In this document: piece after piece, positions 22,178 through 38,468 of the stretch
Layout: each line of letters starts with the position of its first letter
How positions within the stretch are numbered: position 1 is the first letter of the stretch
Notes under the pieces: model-generated
Databases searched by the model: none
What the model saw: only the letters and a program-made list of their open reading frames with translations
Told to the model about the DNA's origin: nothing
Made by a program: the position numbers and the translations under genes
Assembly (NCBI RefSeq): GCF_000001735.4
Contig: NC_003075.7
Coordinates: 14,075,001-14,139,000 of the forward strand
DNA: 64,000 nucleotides
Reading direction: 5' to 3'
From: Arabidopsis thaliana
Lineage: Eukaryota; Streptophyta; Magnoliopsida; Brassicales; Brassicaceae

Positions 22178-25100
22178 TATATATAAAGAGATAGCCAGAT
22201 ACTATCATCCCACTAAAAAATGTCAAAAAAATCGATACTATCATTTTTGAAACTAGACACAATTGATGGGAGTAACCGAGTAAGGGGCCCATTAATGATG
22301 AACATGAAAAACCGAAGACACTGTGAACTTTGAACCAAACTCATTTTCTTGGTGTTTCGGAAAATCTTGGATTTATTTCAGAGCCTGCCACAATAATTGA
22401 GGTGTAGACAAAACTCAATTTTGTCATTATGTTTCCTATGTTTCTCGTAATTATTGGAAGCTGTACACACACATCTTTTTTGTTTCTTTTGTCAATACAT
22501 ACACAATAAAGACAACGCGACGATCTTAAGTCCTAACTTCATTCTCGTTAATTTGTGACTTTATTTTTACAAAAAAATATTGGAAAAAATCAATCGCTCA
22601 TATGATCTAATCTAATAAAGTGTAACAGGCACATGTATTGTAATAGTTTGTGCTAATACGTTACTGTGTCGATAATTCTAATTCAAATCCGTGTATTGTA
22701 TATTCTTAATAAAGAGTGTAGATGAAATACTACATAATTTTAATGGATAACAATCATACTATTATATGGATGTGATAAAATAGAACGGCCTATCCTTGAG
22801 GTTTGTGTCTATTCCTGATGGGGAAATCTACTAATGAGCTGGATCTTTAATAATTATGTTCATGGTGGATCCTATATCACTGTCTCTAAAATAGCTATAT
22901 ATTTATAGATATGTTAGATGATGTCCCGTATCATAGGCGGATTTAAGTACATATCAAATAAATTTAAACAACAAGTCTTTTTTTTTTTTTTTTTGTAAAG
23001 GATTTTTGTTTGAGACTTGACACCGCAGAACACTAGTATATTTTAACGTACGGATTTTCATATATGTAATATTCTTCTAAAATAAATAAAAGGTTATATA
23101 TGCAGGTAAACTAATAGGATTTCACAGTGAAGAATTGGGTTCTGTGATTTTTAGATAGTCTTGTGGATAGTATTAAATTATGGTTGGCGAATGTGTTTCG
23201 AAATTTCTTGATTTATATGGTACATGTGTTCATGGTGTATAATAAATGCTTATAAACTCATATGGATGTTTTCCGGAATAAAACAGTTAATTCCATTCTG
23301 TATCAACAATCGCAAATATCATAAGTTTTAAGCCAAAAAAACTGAGTAGATAGATATATGTGGCTGTAATTCGGTTGGAATATACAAGATAGTACAAAAT
23401 ACCAAGAATTTGGATAATTCCTTCGTATGTATGATGCATCGGCCGACCTCTTATGTGGTTCCCACAATATTCGATATTTTTCAAATGTGTGTCACAACTT
23501 GTTATAAAAATATGAAAATGTTATTTTCTTAAGTATCTTAACATAGATCGACCATTTGTTAATTTATTTTTTTCAAAGAGATCGACGATTTGTTTCCTAT
23601 ATGCATAGAAGAATACCAATCAAACATATATGCAACAAAGTCTCGCGACATGAGAAGCGACAAAGGTGTTTCATTTTTCGTTTTTTTAAACCTTATTATC
23701 TTTTAAATTATGATAATTCTGATAGCTAGTAATAGTATTATAAAAAAAAGGGTTAGTAATTCAAAATTTGTTTCTATATTTTATCACATGCGCTAGCCGC
23801 TAAGCATACCGCTAATGAACCAATATTCATAGTTGTAACTGAACATCTCTCTCTTCTCCTATAATAATCTCATAAATTAGAGGGAGCCGAATGCGGCGGG
23901 AAAATTGGTGAACCGTCTCTAGGTTTACACACGTCCTTCCATTGCTCGATAAATTAACAATTACTTAAGAAAATCTTAATAATATAGATTAATTCAGATC
24001 AGATGGTTAATTATATTTCTTAACCGATTAATCAATTAATGAATTAAGAAGAACAAAAATCAATAAATAAAGAATAACTAAATTGTAAATCAAACTGTGT
24101 TGATTAATGGCTAGTGTCGTTACTATCATCAATTGTAAATCATATTGTAAATTGCAAGTGATAGGAAACATCAAACATGTGTTTTATAGCTGACCAAAAT
24201 AACATGTCTCCTAATTGTTTATGATTTTTGGCGACATGCATTGCATTATGCAAATTTAAAACCGGGTAATGACATTACAACATCACGAACATATATCACA
24301 TAGCTACATTAGATCATTAGATGATCATTTTATATTTTACTGTAAGAAACTAATTAAATTACGGAAAGAAAACAAAACTACAAATAGTTGGTGCTGATAT
24401 TTGTTTTCTTCTCCGATGGAATAGCTACCTAACATTAGGGCAAACCAAAAAATGAGTTTTTTCTTGTAAAATTTCTTCCGTTCAACATCCGATTATCATA
24501 TCATGTTTTCTTCTATAATTGACATGTAACATTCTGAAGAGTAAAGCTATATAGCCAAAGTTATACGACCACAACTTAGAATTATAGTCGTGGTATCGAT
24601 AAGAACCTATAGTGTAAGACCCGTTAGCTAAAAAACAAGGATCATAATTACTAAACTCTCAATTTTCTTAGGTCAGTGAAAAAATGAGAGAAAAGGTTTC
24701 TCGACTTATTGACCATCAAATCTTGCAATAGATTTGGAGATACTAAACTCTCAATTTTTCAGGCTTGCTTTTGGATCGTAGGTTGGATACTACAAGTAAT
24801 TTTGTTTGAGTATTTTATTGAATAATTATATTTTGTTATATAGATAGTCGTCATATCAAATATTTTAGTCTATTTAGCATAAATATCCATACTTTAATTT
24901 CTTAAAATATTATGCATATATATTGTATTGATAGTTTAATTAGAAGAATTCTCATATTAATTAACATCAAATAATTCATATATAGGCCCCTAAGATAGCA
25001 AATAACATTTTATGTATAGAAAATTATACATATATGGAGACGTATAGAAAGTATATGTATATTTGTAGATATGGAGAAACCAAGCCCACAAATCATATGT

Positions 25101-28100
25101 ACAAATATAAACACACATAGGTATATCAATATGAGAGTGATGGGAATGAGTAAAAATCGAGGGGAGGAGTTTATTGCCAAGTAAGGAAGATTATGTGTGT
25201 TTGATTGGAGAAAGAGTGACGGATTTAACATTCTTTGTCGTGATCTAATTATTCGTCTTTCGTAATTCTTAGCAGCCTTCTTCTTCATAAATATTATATA
25301 TATATTTCAGACTCCATATTTTTGTTGTCTTTTTTAGTATTAATTATTGTATGAAATTTTGGATTATCTCCATTAATAATCTCAACTTACAAAAAATATT
25401 GTTAAATTTTGTCTTCTAGTCTTTCTACACTAAAACTGCAGATCACATGATAAAGATATAACGTTTTTTTGTGTATTATAAAACATTATTGATATCTTTG
25501 TACGATTCTGAATAAACCTGTTATGTGTGATACAGTTAATTGATTACGTTATATAACTTGTATTCATTATAGTTATTTAATTAATTGTTTGGATTTTGAG
25601 ATCCCAAGGGTTACATCTAACTAGCTAGTAGGCAAATCATTGTGCCAATCATTTAAAAAAAATACTGAATGAACAAGAATTGAAAGAAAAAAGAGAAGGA
25701 TGAACAAGACATGGTTATGTCATAAACGATTGATTAAAAAATAAAAATAAATAATATTCAACATGGTAAATTGAAAATGCTCCTATCAGAAAGTACATAA
25801 GTATAAAGGAAAAGAGAAACAATATTATAACATATTCCCATTATCAGAATCAAATAGTAAATATAGGCTCTAAATAAATGCACATGGCATGCCTTTACTA
25901 TTTCTGCAGACCAAATCCTAATATCATTATGATTCATTTTATACACCATTTGTTGATATTGACTCTTGTTAGACTTTTTATGTATTTGATTTCTATCATT
26001 CTATGTATATTCTTTTTGTAGCCTCTAACAAAATCTATTGAATATATATTTTATTTTTTTGTTAAAACAATCTATTGAATATTTCGCCATTATATTTACT
26101 GATTCCCATATTTTCATTAAATCATTTACAAAATTTTCTCCTTGGTATATACCAGAAAATGTATGAGGCATGGTGCAAGATAAGCTATTGATTCATATCC
26201 ATTCGTACATGTCTGATATGATCATATTCTTAAACATAGAGACATTTTTATGCAGTATGAGATCTCCGCAGTTATGAGATATGACACAAAAGATACAGTT
26301 GGATTCATATCCACCAAGCAATAATATTAATATAGTAATATAACTATATTTTCAATCACGTGAACATCTTTCTATATGAGTTAAGAGTTAAGACCCTAGC
26401 TAGTTTTTATCAAATATATATGGGGAGAGAGCCGGTAAAATTCGCATTCGTTCAATCTTAGGCATATAGATACGTAAAGGCCATTAGGATTGAGGGCCAA
26501 AAAATGAATTTATACGAATACAAAATTCACCGACGAAGATCTGATTTCTTATTGTAAAAGCCAATTACTGGAATAGACGATAGATATACAATAATTAATA
26601 TATTTTTTTGTATGTAAGTGAAAGAATGAAATGAGATCTGATTCTCGTTGGATTCTACATTGACTTTATGACCATTTGTTATTGTTTGTAAGTATAGATA
26701 ATTTGATTTTGATTTAATTAACAGTCTTTTATGTTCCGAACTCCCCATTTTCTAGTTATATCAACATCGATCTTACAGGCACATATTAAGGAATTTTTTT
26801 TTTTGTAACTATCTAAATGGTAATAGTTCATTGAATCTAATTATGTCTAAAATAAACATTGGAACATACATTGTATCTCAAAAGCATATATTGAAAACTC
26901 GATCAGCTGTTTAATTATGTGATTCAGAAGAAATAGTTTTGATTGTGATAAAGAACTAACACTTGTCACACGAATCACGATATATACTGGTACTCTATGC
27001 TATTTTCTTATATATATTATATGTTTTTTTTTCTGGATAATTTTAATAAATGTTAAAGTTATAATCAAATAAGCTAGCGGACAAAATTTTGCGTCCTGTC
27101 TTATTTTTGTCATATATGAGAATACATTCTTGATTGGAACATAAGCTCTAATCATTGTTAGGAAAAGAACGTGATGGGAGTATGAATGAGAAGTTTACAA
27201 TCTTATTACAAAATTTAAAATTTAACTAGTAAGGATTTTTTCTTTTTGTACAAGAGTATATTTATAGAAAATATTATTTCTCTTCTTCCATTAATGATTA
27301 TCTTTTCTATATTGATCTAAAAAAAATGTAAGAAAGAAATTTCTAATCTTACGGGATTTTATTTATTTTAATTTTAATACGATTATACATGTATTTGTTT
27401 ACATTATGTTTGAAAAAATCAAATAATTTGCAAGTTTTTTATTTAATAAAAACGCAAAACTAAGGTTTCAGCATTAAAACAATTAAAATAGCAAACCGAA
27501 GATTATTACATCCAGACAGCTATGCTAAAATAGGCAGAAAAAATGTGACTAAAGCATAAAACGGCGAACACAAAGGCGACAATAAGGAGATGAACCGGTT
27601 ATCGGGTAACGCTTGCGTCGTTGATTAAAAATTAAATAACAGATTAAACATGTTACTTTAAGCAATTTATTAAGCATGTTTGCAGATTGGTCATTATTTG
27701 CCAAAAGATAACTATAACGACGCCATCGTTAACTGAAGAGGGCAGTAATGATGCGATGAATAAAAAAACTCTCTGCGGTCGTATACGAATTGATTGAAAT
27801 CTTTTTATTAATCGTCGTCTAAAAATAGTTATTCAGAAAACAACTGTTTATCGTATAACATACCGGTATATAAAACCACGTGGGCTCTATATATACGATT
27901 CAGCAATAACAATTCAAGATTTCAAGACAGTGAAAAGAAAATATTTTATCCTAAAAAAACCAATGAAAAGAAAATGGTACACTTATGATATCAGGATGTG
28001 TGAGACGAGTCACGAGACAAGCCTTAATCTAAGAGTACTTTATGTCAATTTCTCATATTATATAAATCACAAACCAATAAAATTTATGAAAAATAAAAAG

Positions 28101-28253
28101 AATACAGATGAAATTGTATAACTGACATCAAAAGATTCGGAATGATATAACTTAGAAACGTGGGAAATTGTTATCTACAAGTAATAAGCATCTATATTCT
28201 CGATTGTGATGGCAATATATCTACATCAACCTCATAATGCATTGAACCCTATA

Positions 28254-28255
<2 letters not shown>

Positions 28256-28285
<30 letters not shown>
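28256..28285. repeat. (TA)n microsatellite
   Basis: About 15 uninterrupted TA units, followed by TTATAG. Likely length-polymorphic. Confidence 0.95.
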
Positions 28286-28289
<4 letters not shown>

Positions 28290-29846
28290 GATTCTACTAA
28301 ACTTACATTTTATGTTGTTATAATTTCAACAAGAAAAAAATATATTTACGTGCATGGTATTGTAACATGTTACCGTTCTGGCTTAAAATATTTGTAATAG
28401 TTTTTTTTTTCTTTTTGTAGCAAGGGTTGTGAAAACAAAATTGAATGTAAATTCTTAAATCACATATACAAAATGCTTTTGCCAAAGCTGGGACAAAAAA
28501 GAACAGAGGGAAACTGGGTGAATAATCATATAAAATTTATTTAACGTAGTATGATATATAAATTTCATTGTCAGAATAAAGTGAGACATCGTAAATATAT
28601 GAATCACCAAATCGTATCTTCTTTTCCCTCACAATGAAAAGCCACTTTTTCCTTGTTATTATCGTTTGCTAGATATACAGTTTCATGATTAAACCTACCA
28701 GATTAACATAAAATAAATAATAAATATTCCAATCATCAGTGTCAAATTAATAAAGAATTTCAAATATTTGATGGATACGATATTCTCTTAAGACCTAGAG
28801 TGAAATTTGTTACAAAGTTTATGATCATATATAACCTGAAATTTGCTTACCCAACTGATCTTTCTGTTTTCTAATGGCTTTTATTTTTATTGGGGCCGTA
28901 GAAGTTTGATTTGAAACTCTTGTAAATTAAACCTCAAGTTCCTTTTGGTAATATAATTAATATTTTATCAAAAAACTTATTACAAGAACATTATGATGAG
29001 CACAAAACGCATGAGAAAAATGGCTGAAATATGATAAAGAAGCTGAAACCTTACTTTATTCGAACAGTTAAGGTGGTTTGTTTTCTCCTTTTAATTAGAA
29101 GTTTTCTATATAGTTTTCACTGTATCAAGATACCGCAAATATAATAATATATGTATCAATATAATCAAATAGACGTGTAGCTAGTAAATTGGAATGCTTC
29201 TACTTCCGACACCTGGATAACATGTCAAAATAATTCACAATATGTGTTTGTAATCAGATTTATCAGAGAAAAGATGTGTTTGTAATCAGTATAAGTTTTA
29301 TTTCATATATTTGTATATATTTGCAAACACATAAGTAGAGTTATTTTTAATAATACCATCTTTCTAGTTCCTTATTTCAAAACTATATATAACAGGGTTT
29401 TAGAAACTAACAAGAAAATAGATTTAGGTTAAGTTCTTGATTTTTATTTTATTTTTTTCCTAAAGTATTTTATATCTTTTTTTCTTAAGCATATTGGTAG
29501 AGAGAGACAACAGTGTTGATAAAAGAGGGGCAGTTTGATTGGAGGAGGTTGAAGAAGCGTGTGACCGAGAACTTTGAGCTTATGATTAATTATTTTTTAT
29601 TTTATTTTTAATTTTGCCGCCGTAATGTTAGTGGACTCATTCATAGTTTCCTTTACGATAACAAAATAAATATTGTTGGTCAATTTTAAAATTTCAGGTT
29701 TCTCAATTTAGCCAAATAATTGCACATGTATTATAAATATATACTCTTACATATGCGGGACTCTGACACTAATTATAATAGGTTGTGTTAAATTTGTAGG
29801 TCAAGCCAAAATTAAAAAAAACTATCACGTTATTTCATGCGTTCAT

Positions 29847-29874
29847 TATATATATATATATATATATATATATA
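29847..29874. repeat. (TA)n microsatellite
   Basis: About 14 uninterrupted TA units preceded by GTTCAT and followed by CTTTACC, 46 bp upstream of the hAT-like MITE. Confidence 0.95.
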
Positions 29875-29919
29875 CTTTACCATATTGATCAAGTACGCGA
29901 AATAAATTCGTGTTATATG

Positions 29920-30123
29920 CAGGCCCGGCTTAGAGGCAGTGCTGGCAGTGCTTTAGCACTGGGTCCACCATTTTTTTCTAATTTTTACAAAGTTTTTAGA
30001 TCTAAATTTTTTGATATTTTTGCAATAAGGGTCCAAAATTTTAAAAGTTTGTAACTAACATCTTAAATTTTCTGAAAAAAAAAATTTGAGCACAAGGTCC
30101 AAAAATAATATGAGCCGGCCCTG
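29920..30123. mobile_element. hAT-like MITE, 204 bp, with terminal inverted repeats and 8-bp duplication
   Basis: The left end CAGGCCCGGCTTA and the inverted right end CAGGGCCGGCTCA match at 11 of 13 positions. The flanks are GTTATATG (29912-29919) and ATTATATG (30124-30131), an 8-bp target-site duplication with one change, as expected for hAT transposons. The interior is AT rich, has no coding frame and contains an internal echo, GGTCCA near both ends. It is a non-autonomous copy; the family needs a library search. Confidence 0.72.
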
Positions 30124-31526
30124 ATTATATGCGACAATTTTTTTAAGTCTGGAATATATTATATTATTAAAGTGAAATATGTGACAATTACATATCAATA
30201 CTTTATTAAAAACAAATGACAATTACATATCAATAATTAGCTTATGTTTGCCTAGTATTTGCATTCAACTACAAAAAGATGAATTTCATATAAATCATCT
30301 AAAGAGGGAGAGAACGTGGATGGCATAAGATCCACGGGATCAATAGGCCTAAGCATCTAAAAATTATAGAGCTAGCCCTAGCTATAAGATCATAATATAC
30401 ACAAGTCACAACTACTCTATATATAATGTGTATTATTTATGTATATTTTGTGTGTGTCTTACTCCTAAGGCCCTGATCCTACAATAGCTTTTGAAAGCTA
30501 TAGACCAACCGAAGAGAGGTAAAGGAGAAGAAGAAATCTAATCAATTTAAAAAGAATCAAGAAAAGAAAAAAGAGAGAGACATGACTTCTAAAAATCTTA
30601 TTATTCGCTTTAAGAACTTCAACCTCATGGGACCACTAAAGAATCTTTTGTTGTTTTAAAGTTTTTTTTTTTTTTTTTTCACTTTTTAACTTTTCTTAAT
30701 TGAGAAATCTACTCAATCTATCGGGGTCGGGTTACTTTTATCAATATGTACAATGATTTTCTTTCTGTGTTTGTGTCCAACCAAGCCTTATTACAATCAA
30801 TGGTAACGGACCTTTTTTTCTATGATGTCCCTAACCATATTTAGAATCGTGTCAATAAGATTTAAAATCTCCAAATAAGAAAATATGCATTTAAGATTCT
30901 AAATGAGTCAAATACAAATACAAAAGACCTAAGATTCTGAACTCTTGTTAACCAAAACAAAAAAATGCAGTAACAAAATATATAGTAAAGTATAAAAATA
31001 CATAATTAATTTGCTTACCACCAACCAACAGAATGACAAACGAATCTTAAGCACACAAGGAAACACAATAAACTAATGAGAACAATAACTTTATTACATG
31101 ATTATGACATAACCGTGTCCTGATCCAACTGAAATCCCTCTGAAAAAATAATTACTTTTAAGTTATAAATAAACTGGCGACTAAATGTTACTACTAAACG
31201 ACGATCAAGGAGAAAAAATGAGTCAAAGATCTTAAAAATTAAGCATATTCCTTAGTTGAAACTAAATAAAGATACCATTGCGAAAAGTTTGTCCGCAAAA
31301 AATAAAAATAATGATGAGTAATTTACAAGCTTCATTCATTGATATGAAAAATCTCAATCTAGACGTTTCGGGTTTATTGACTACGTGGACTCACTAGACT
31401 TGCCATTGACGCTTCTTCATGACTTCATCACTGACCAATAGCAATAGCCAATAGCCTTTCTCTCTCGACACATTCATGTGTGCAGCAGCAGAAAGAAATA
31501 TCCTCTACATATTCCACGTTGCAAAG

Positions 31527-31914
31527 TGGGCCTAAGACAGGTGGATCAGGCCCAATGACTCCAACGTCGCTTCTATGATAAAGACAAGACAACATATCCA
31601 TAAGCGTGAATTATTAGCATTAATGATTGGTATAAATGTCATAGATAATAATTCTCAAAAGCTACTCTCTAGTCTGTTTATATAAACTGTTTTTGTTTTA
31701 GGACCTTGATTGTTACCCGTGTAGACCAATATGTCCTTGATAGAGACTCCCAAGAACGCATACCAACTAGTCTTGCGAGTTGCGTGTTTCTAAATGCACA
31801 AAGCCTCAACCACAACTAGTCCGAGCACAATTTGGTGTGCAACCCACAAAGAAATGTTTGGGCCGATTAGTTGAAACAGTTGGGCCGGGCCTATTAATAG
31901 AAGTGTTAGGCCCA
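31527..31914 (+). promoter_or_regulatory. CKL6 promoter region with five TGGGCC/GGCCCA motifs
   Basis: TGGGCC or its complement occurs at 31527-31532, 31549-31554, 31859-31864, 31881-31886 and 31909-31914. These site II type boxes (TCP-binding) are typical of broadly expressed Arabidopsis genes. The following 370 bases to the ATG probably hold the leader, with a possible leader intron beginning near 32248 (CTTCCAG|GTGAAT) that I cannot settle. Confidence 0.55.
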
Positions 31915-32283
31915 TTTATTATTCTCTTTCTCTGTACTGGGTCAACTTTTCTTTCGCCAAAGAAATATCAATCAATTCGTCACCTTTTTGATTTGGGGAA
32001 TGTGACAAAGCAATCTGGGTTGTCTGATTATTTCCAATGACTTCCTTCTCTGTCTGATTCGTTTGTTTCGGCGATTCAACTCTTCTTCAACGCCCTGAGA
32101 GTCACGCACGAGAATTGGATTGATGGTTTTTCACACGCAGGAGAGGCGATTCGTTGTCTTCTTCTTGTCCCGTTGACCTGTTTCGATCTCAGATGGTGAT
32201 TATGCAGCAGCTGATTCTAAATTAGGGCATTTAAATCCGCCTTCCAGGTGAATTTTTGAAAAGTAATTAAAGGGTGTTCTTGA

Positions 32284-35511
<3,228 letters not shown>

Positions 35512-36203
35512 AGCCTTCATCAATTGGCTCTTTGCTGTAAATTGGATTCTTCTTTACATATGTTGTTTGGTCCTTTGTTTCCACGAAACTCCCAATTTTT
35601 CATGTATTATCAAATTCTCTGGATTTTGTATCAATTTTTACACACTTTATTGTAATCATGACAATTTGTTGAGTTTAATTCAATGTTACAGTTTTAATTT
35701 TGTGTTACATATGAATTTATACCTTTAAATTCGACGACGTCGTTTCCAAGTGTATAACGTGTACGCCAACTATCGTCGTTTGAAACCGTCAAGTTTAACG
35801 GCAGCCTCCGTCGGTGACCTTGTCGTGACGCAGGGCCTTTTCCTCGCTCCAACATTTAAATTCTCTGAATTTCGATTGATCAATACGGAGTACGAAGCAC
35901 GAAGATCGATTTAGCATTCTAGTTCATGATGTTGAATCCGACAAGGTACAAACTTGATTGCTTAAAGGTTATGTTTTTGCCGGAACTGGGACAATGTTTA
36001 GATTGTATTCTCATAAGTCTGGTACTTCCTTTAAAATTGGAGTTTTTGTTTGTTGGAGAAACTTGACTTTTAGCTACATAAGATTTTTAAGGGTCAATTT
36101 TGATTGTTGTTAGTTGTTTTGATGAATTTGTACAGGGATGATAGTCTATAATAGGTTTGCTCTGAATCTGGATTGACCCAGAGAAAAAAAAGTGAAGCTT
36201 TGT
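35512..36203 (+). other. Spacer, then leader of the TBC RabGAP gene
   Basis: The first 200 bases hold the CKL6 3' UTR. From about 35850 the RabGAP leader probably begins, with a donor-like ACAAG|GTACAA at 35946 and acceptor candidates at 36135 (TTGTACAG) and 36181 (GACCCAG). Upstream ATGs at 35926 and 35929 precede the donor, so a short upstream ORF is likely in the mature leader. Confidence 0.5.
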
Positions 36204-38468
36204 ATGATTTGTTGTGGATTTATGTGGAAATCCGGAGGTGAAGATTTGCAAGGTTTCTATCCAGTTAGAGAAGAATGTGTAGCAGATGTTCCCAGGACTC
36301 GATTTAAATCAAGGGTTTGTCTTTTTCTTAGACCATCTATGTTCTTGATCAATCAAATTTGTTTCAAAGTTTGAGTATTTCATTTTGGGATATGATCAGG
36401 CTGGTAAAACTCTTAGTGCTAGAAAATGGCACGCTGCGTTTACTGGAGATGGACATTTGGATATGGAAAGAGTTCTTCGCCGTATACAGCGAGGGGTAAG
36501 TCTATCTTGGTGTGATAACTCATCTTTTGGTCTATGGCTTTAATGCTCACTAGGCTACATTTTCAGGGAATTCATCCCTCAATCAAAGGAGAGGTTTGGG
36601 AGTTTTTGTTAGGAGCTTACGATCCAGACAGCACTTTTGAAGAACGGAACAAGTTGAGGAATCACAGAAGGTACTTACTGAATGCTTACTGGTGTATTGT
36701 TTCTGCTCTTGACATTGCACTTCGTAGCTAATTTTGCTGTACTTATTATCTAAGGGAGCAGTATTATGCTTGGAAAGAAGAATGTAAGAATATGGTTCCT
36801 CTTGTTGGTAGCGGAAAGTTTGTCACGATGGCAGTTGTTGCGGAAGATGGGCAGCCATTAGAAGAATCCTCAGTAGACAATCAAGAATGGGTTGTGAAAA
36901 CCGCTATAACAGACAAGCGTGTGCTCCAGTGGATGCTTGTGTTGAGTCAAATCGGTATTGTTAACTACTCAATAAGTTTATCTTCTCTAGCATTCTGTAC
37001 AAGTGTCAGAATTCAGAAATATGTTAAGTGCTCTTAAAGAACTGCTAATAAGATAACAATTTTGTTGCAGGTCTCGATGTTGTTAGAACGGATCGGTATC
37101 TCTGCTTTTATGAGAGTGAAAGTAATCAAGCAAGACTATGGGATATTCTTTCCATCTATACATGGTTAAATCCTGATATTGGCTATGTTCAGGGTAAGTC
37201 CACCTTGGTCTTAATACTGAATCTTCAATACAGGAGAACATGTAAAAGAATAGGAATTAATCATCCATTTTGTATAGGAATGAACGACATATGTTCCCCC
37301 ATGATAATCCTACTTGAAGATGAAGCCGACGCTTTCTGGTGCTTTGAGCGTGCAATGCGAAGACTAGTAAAGATCTAAAGCTTCTGTCTTGTTCTGTTTC
37401 ATCTCTGGGTTTGTTTTTGTTTTTCATGGGTTTTTTTTTCTTGAATTTCAGAGAGAAAATTTCAGGACAACAGCAACATCAATGGGCGTCCAGACTCAGC
37501 TGGGTATGCTCTCACAGGTCATTAAAACCGTTGATCCTCGGCTCCATCAACATCTTGGTACTCCTTCCTTTTGCCTTTCCATTTTGAGCTTTGTTTTTTT
37601 CTCTTGCACTTCTCATGGTTAGTTAAGACGTTATACTCTTTTTCCCACAACAGAGGATCTCGACGGTGGAGAGTATCTGTTTGCTATACGAATGTTGATG
37701 GTATTGTTCAGAAGAGAGTTTTCCTTCCTTGATGCTTTGTACCTTTGGGAGGTAACAAGATTCTGTTTATGTTTCTACTTTGGTTACAATAACTGTCCGC
37801 ATTTCTTGATGTCATAAGCTGATGATGGGGATGTGAATTTGATTTTCATTCACCTGAGAGAACCCAATTCATGTTCTTTTAGGGTTTAGAGTGTTGTCTT
37901 GATTTGAGCTGATAATAAGACTGTGAGATAGAATTTTGTTTCAGCTGATGTGGGCTATGGAATACAATCCAAACAAGTTTGCATCATACGAAGAACCACA
38001 GAACATGAACAACTCCTCAGGACAGGATCCGAGGTTACTTAAGCAGTATGGAAAATTTGAGAGAAAATATATAAAGAGTGGCCAGAACGAGCAACACAAC
38101 ACGCTTGCTGTTTTTGTTGTGGCTAGTGTTCTTGAAACAAAGAACAAACGTCTCTTGAAGGAAGCTAAAGGCCTAGATGACGTTGTTCAGGTCTCTCTCT
38201 ATATGCCAAAAAAAAACTTTTAAGAAATTTCACTCTTCTCTGGTTTTATGGCGATTTAGTTGTGTTTATTTTCTTTGGTTGGTTTGCAGATATTGGGAGG
38301 TATTGCAGGTAATTTGGACGCGAGAAAAGCGTGTAAAGAAGCGTTGAAGATTCATGAAAAATTCCTGAAAAAGGTGACTACTATTTTCTGATCATCTTCT
38401 TCTTCATCTTCTACTACTTGTCCTTACTGATATGTTAAATGTTCTTGCAGGCTAATAGTAAGCATTAA
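36204..38468 (+). CDS. TBC-domain RabGAP (Ypt/Rab-GAP of Gyp1p superfamily), eleven exons
   Basis: Exons 36204-36314, 36400-36495, 36567-36670, 36755-36954, 37071-37193, 37278-37366, 37452-37557, 37654-37751, 37945-38190, 38290-38373 and 38451-38468 splice to 424 residues. The start is ATG 36204 (MICCGFMWKSGGED); the open frame upstream begins only with GTG. The TBC domain starts at about residue 70 (GIHPSIKGEVWEFLLGAYDPDSTFEERN) and holds both catalytic fingers: IGLDVVRTDR (IxxDxxR arginine finger) and YVQGMND (glutamine finger). It ends with an ALYLWELMWA motif. Such proteins accelerate GTP hydrolysis on Rab GTPases in vesicle traffic. The last exon codes only for ANSKH. Probable locus AT4G28550; the Rab partner is unknown. 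Confidence 0.95.

Larger units (their letters stand above)
19604..32283. other. 12.7 kb gene-poor AT-rich region between KIR1 and CKL6
   Basis: I found no convincing protein-coding gene in this stretch. Open frames here are all under 100 codons and have no domains. The left end is the KIR1 leader and promoter, with an (AGAGGG)n tract at 19736-19760. Inside are a Stowaway-like MITE at 21948-22177, two TA microsatellites (28256-28285 and 29847-29874), a hAT-like MITE at 29920-30123, two short tandem duplications (29242-29289 and 30182-30235), a promoter-like cluster at 27867-27896 and poly-T runs (22980-22996, 30661-30680). The right end (from about 31527) is the CKL6 promoter and leader. Spacing this large is unusual for this otherwise gene-dense window. 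Confidence 0.7.

Noticed and set aside
24649..24762. Direct repeat of TACTAAACTCTCAATTTT about 92 bases apart
   Set aside because: Two short copies without ends or duplication; no evidence for an element.
25010..25288. A 92-codon minus-strand frame in the gene-poor region
   Set aside because: Composition follows the local AT content, with no domain or codon bias.
30487..30504. Short palindrome ATAGCTTTTGAAAGCTAT
   Set aside because: Eight-base arms are expected by chance in this length of AT-rich DNA, and no microRNA-like precursor could be built around it.
31780..32040. An 86-codon frame just upstream of CKL6
   Set aside because: It lies in the promoter with site II boxes and runs into the leader; no recognisable protein.
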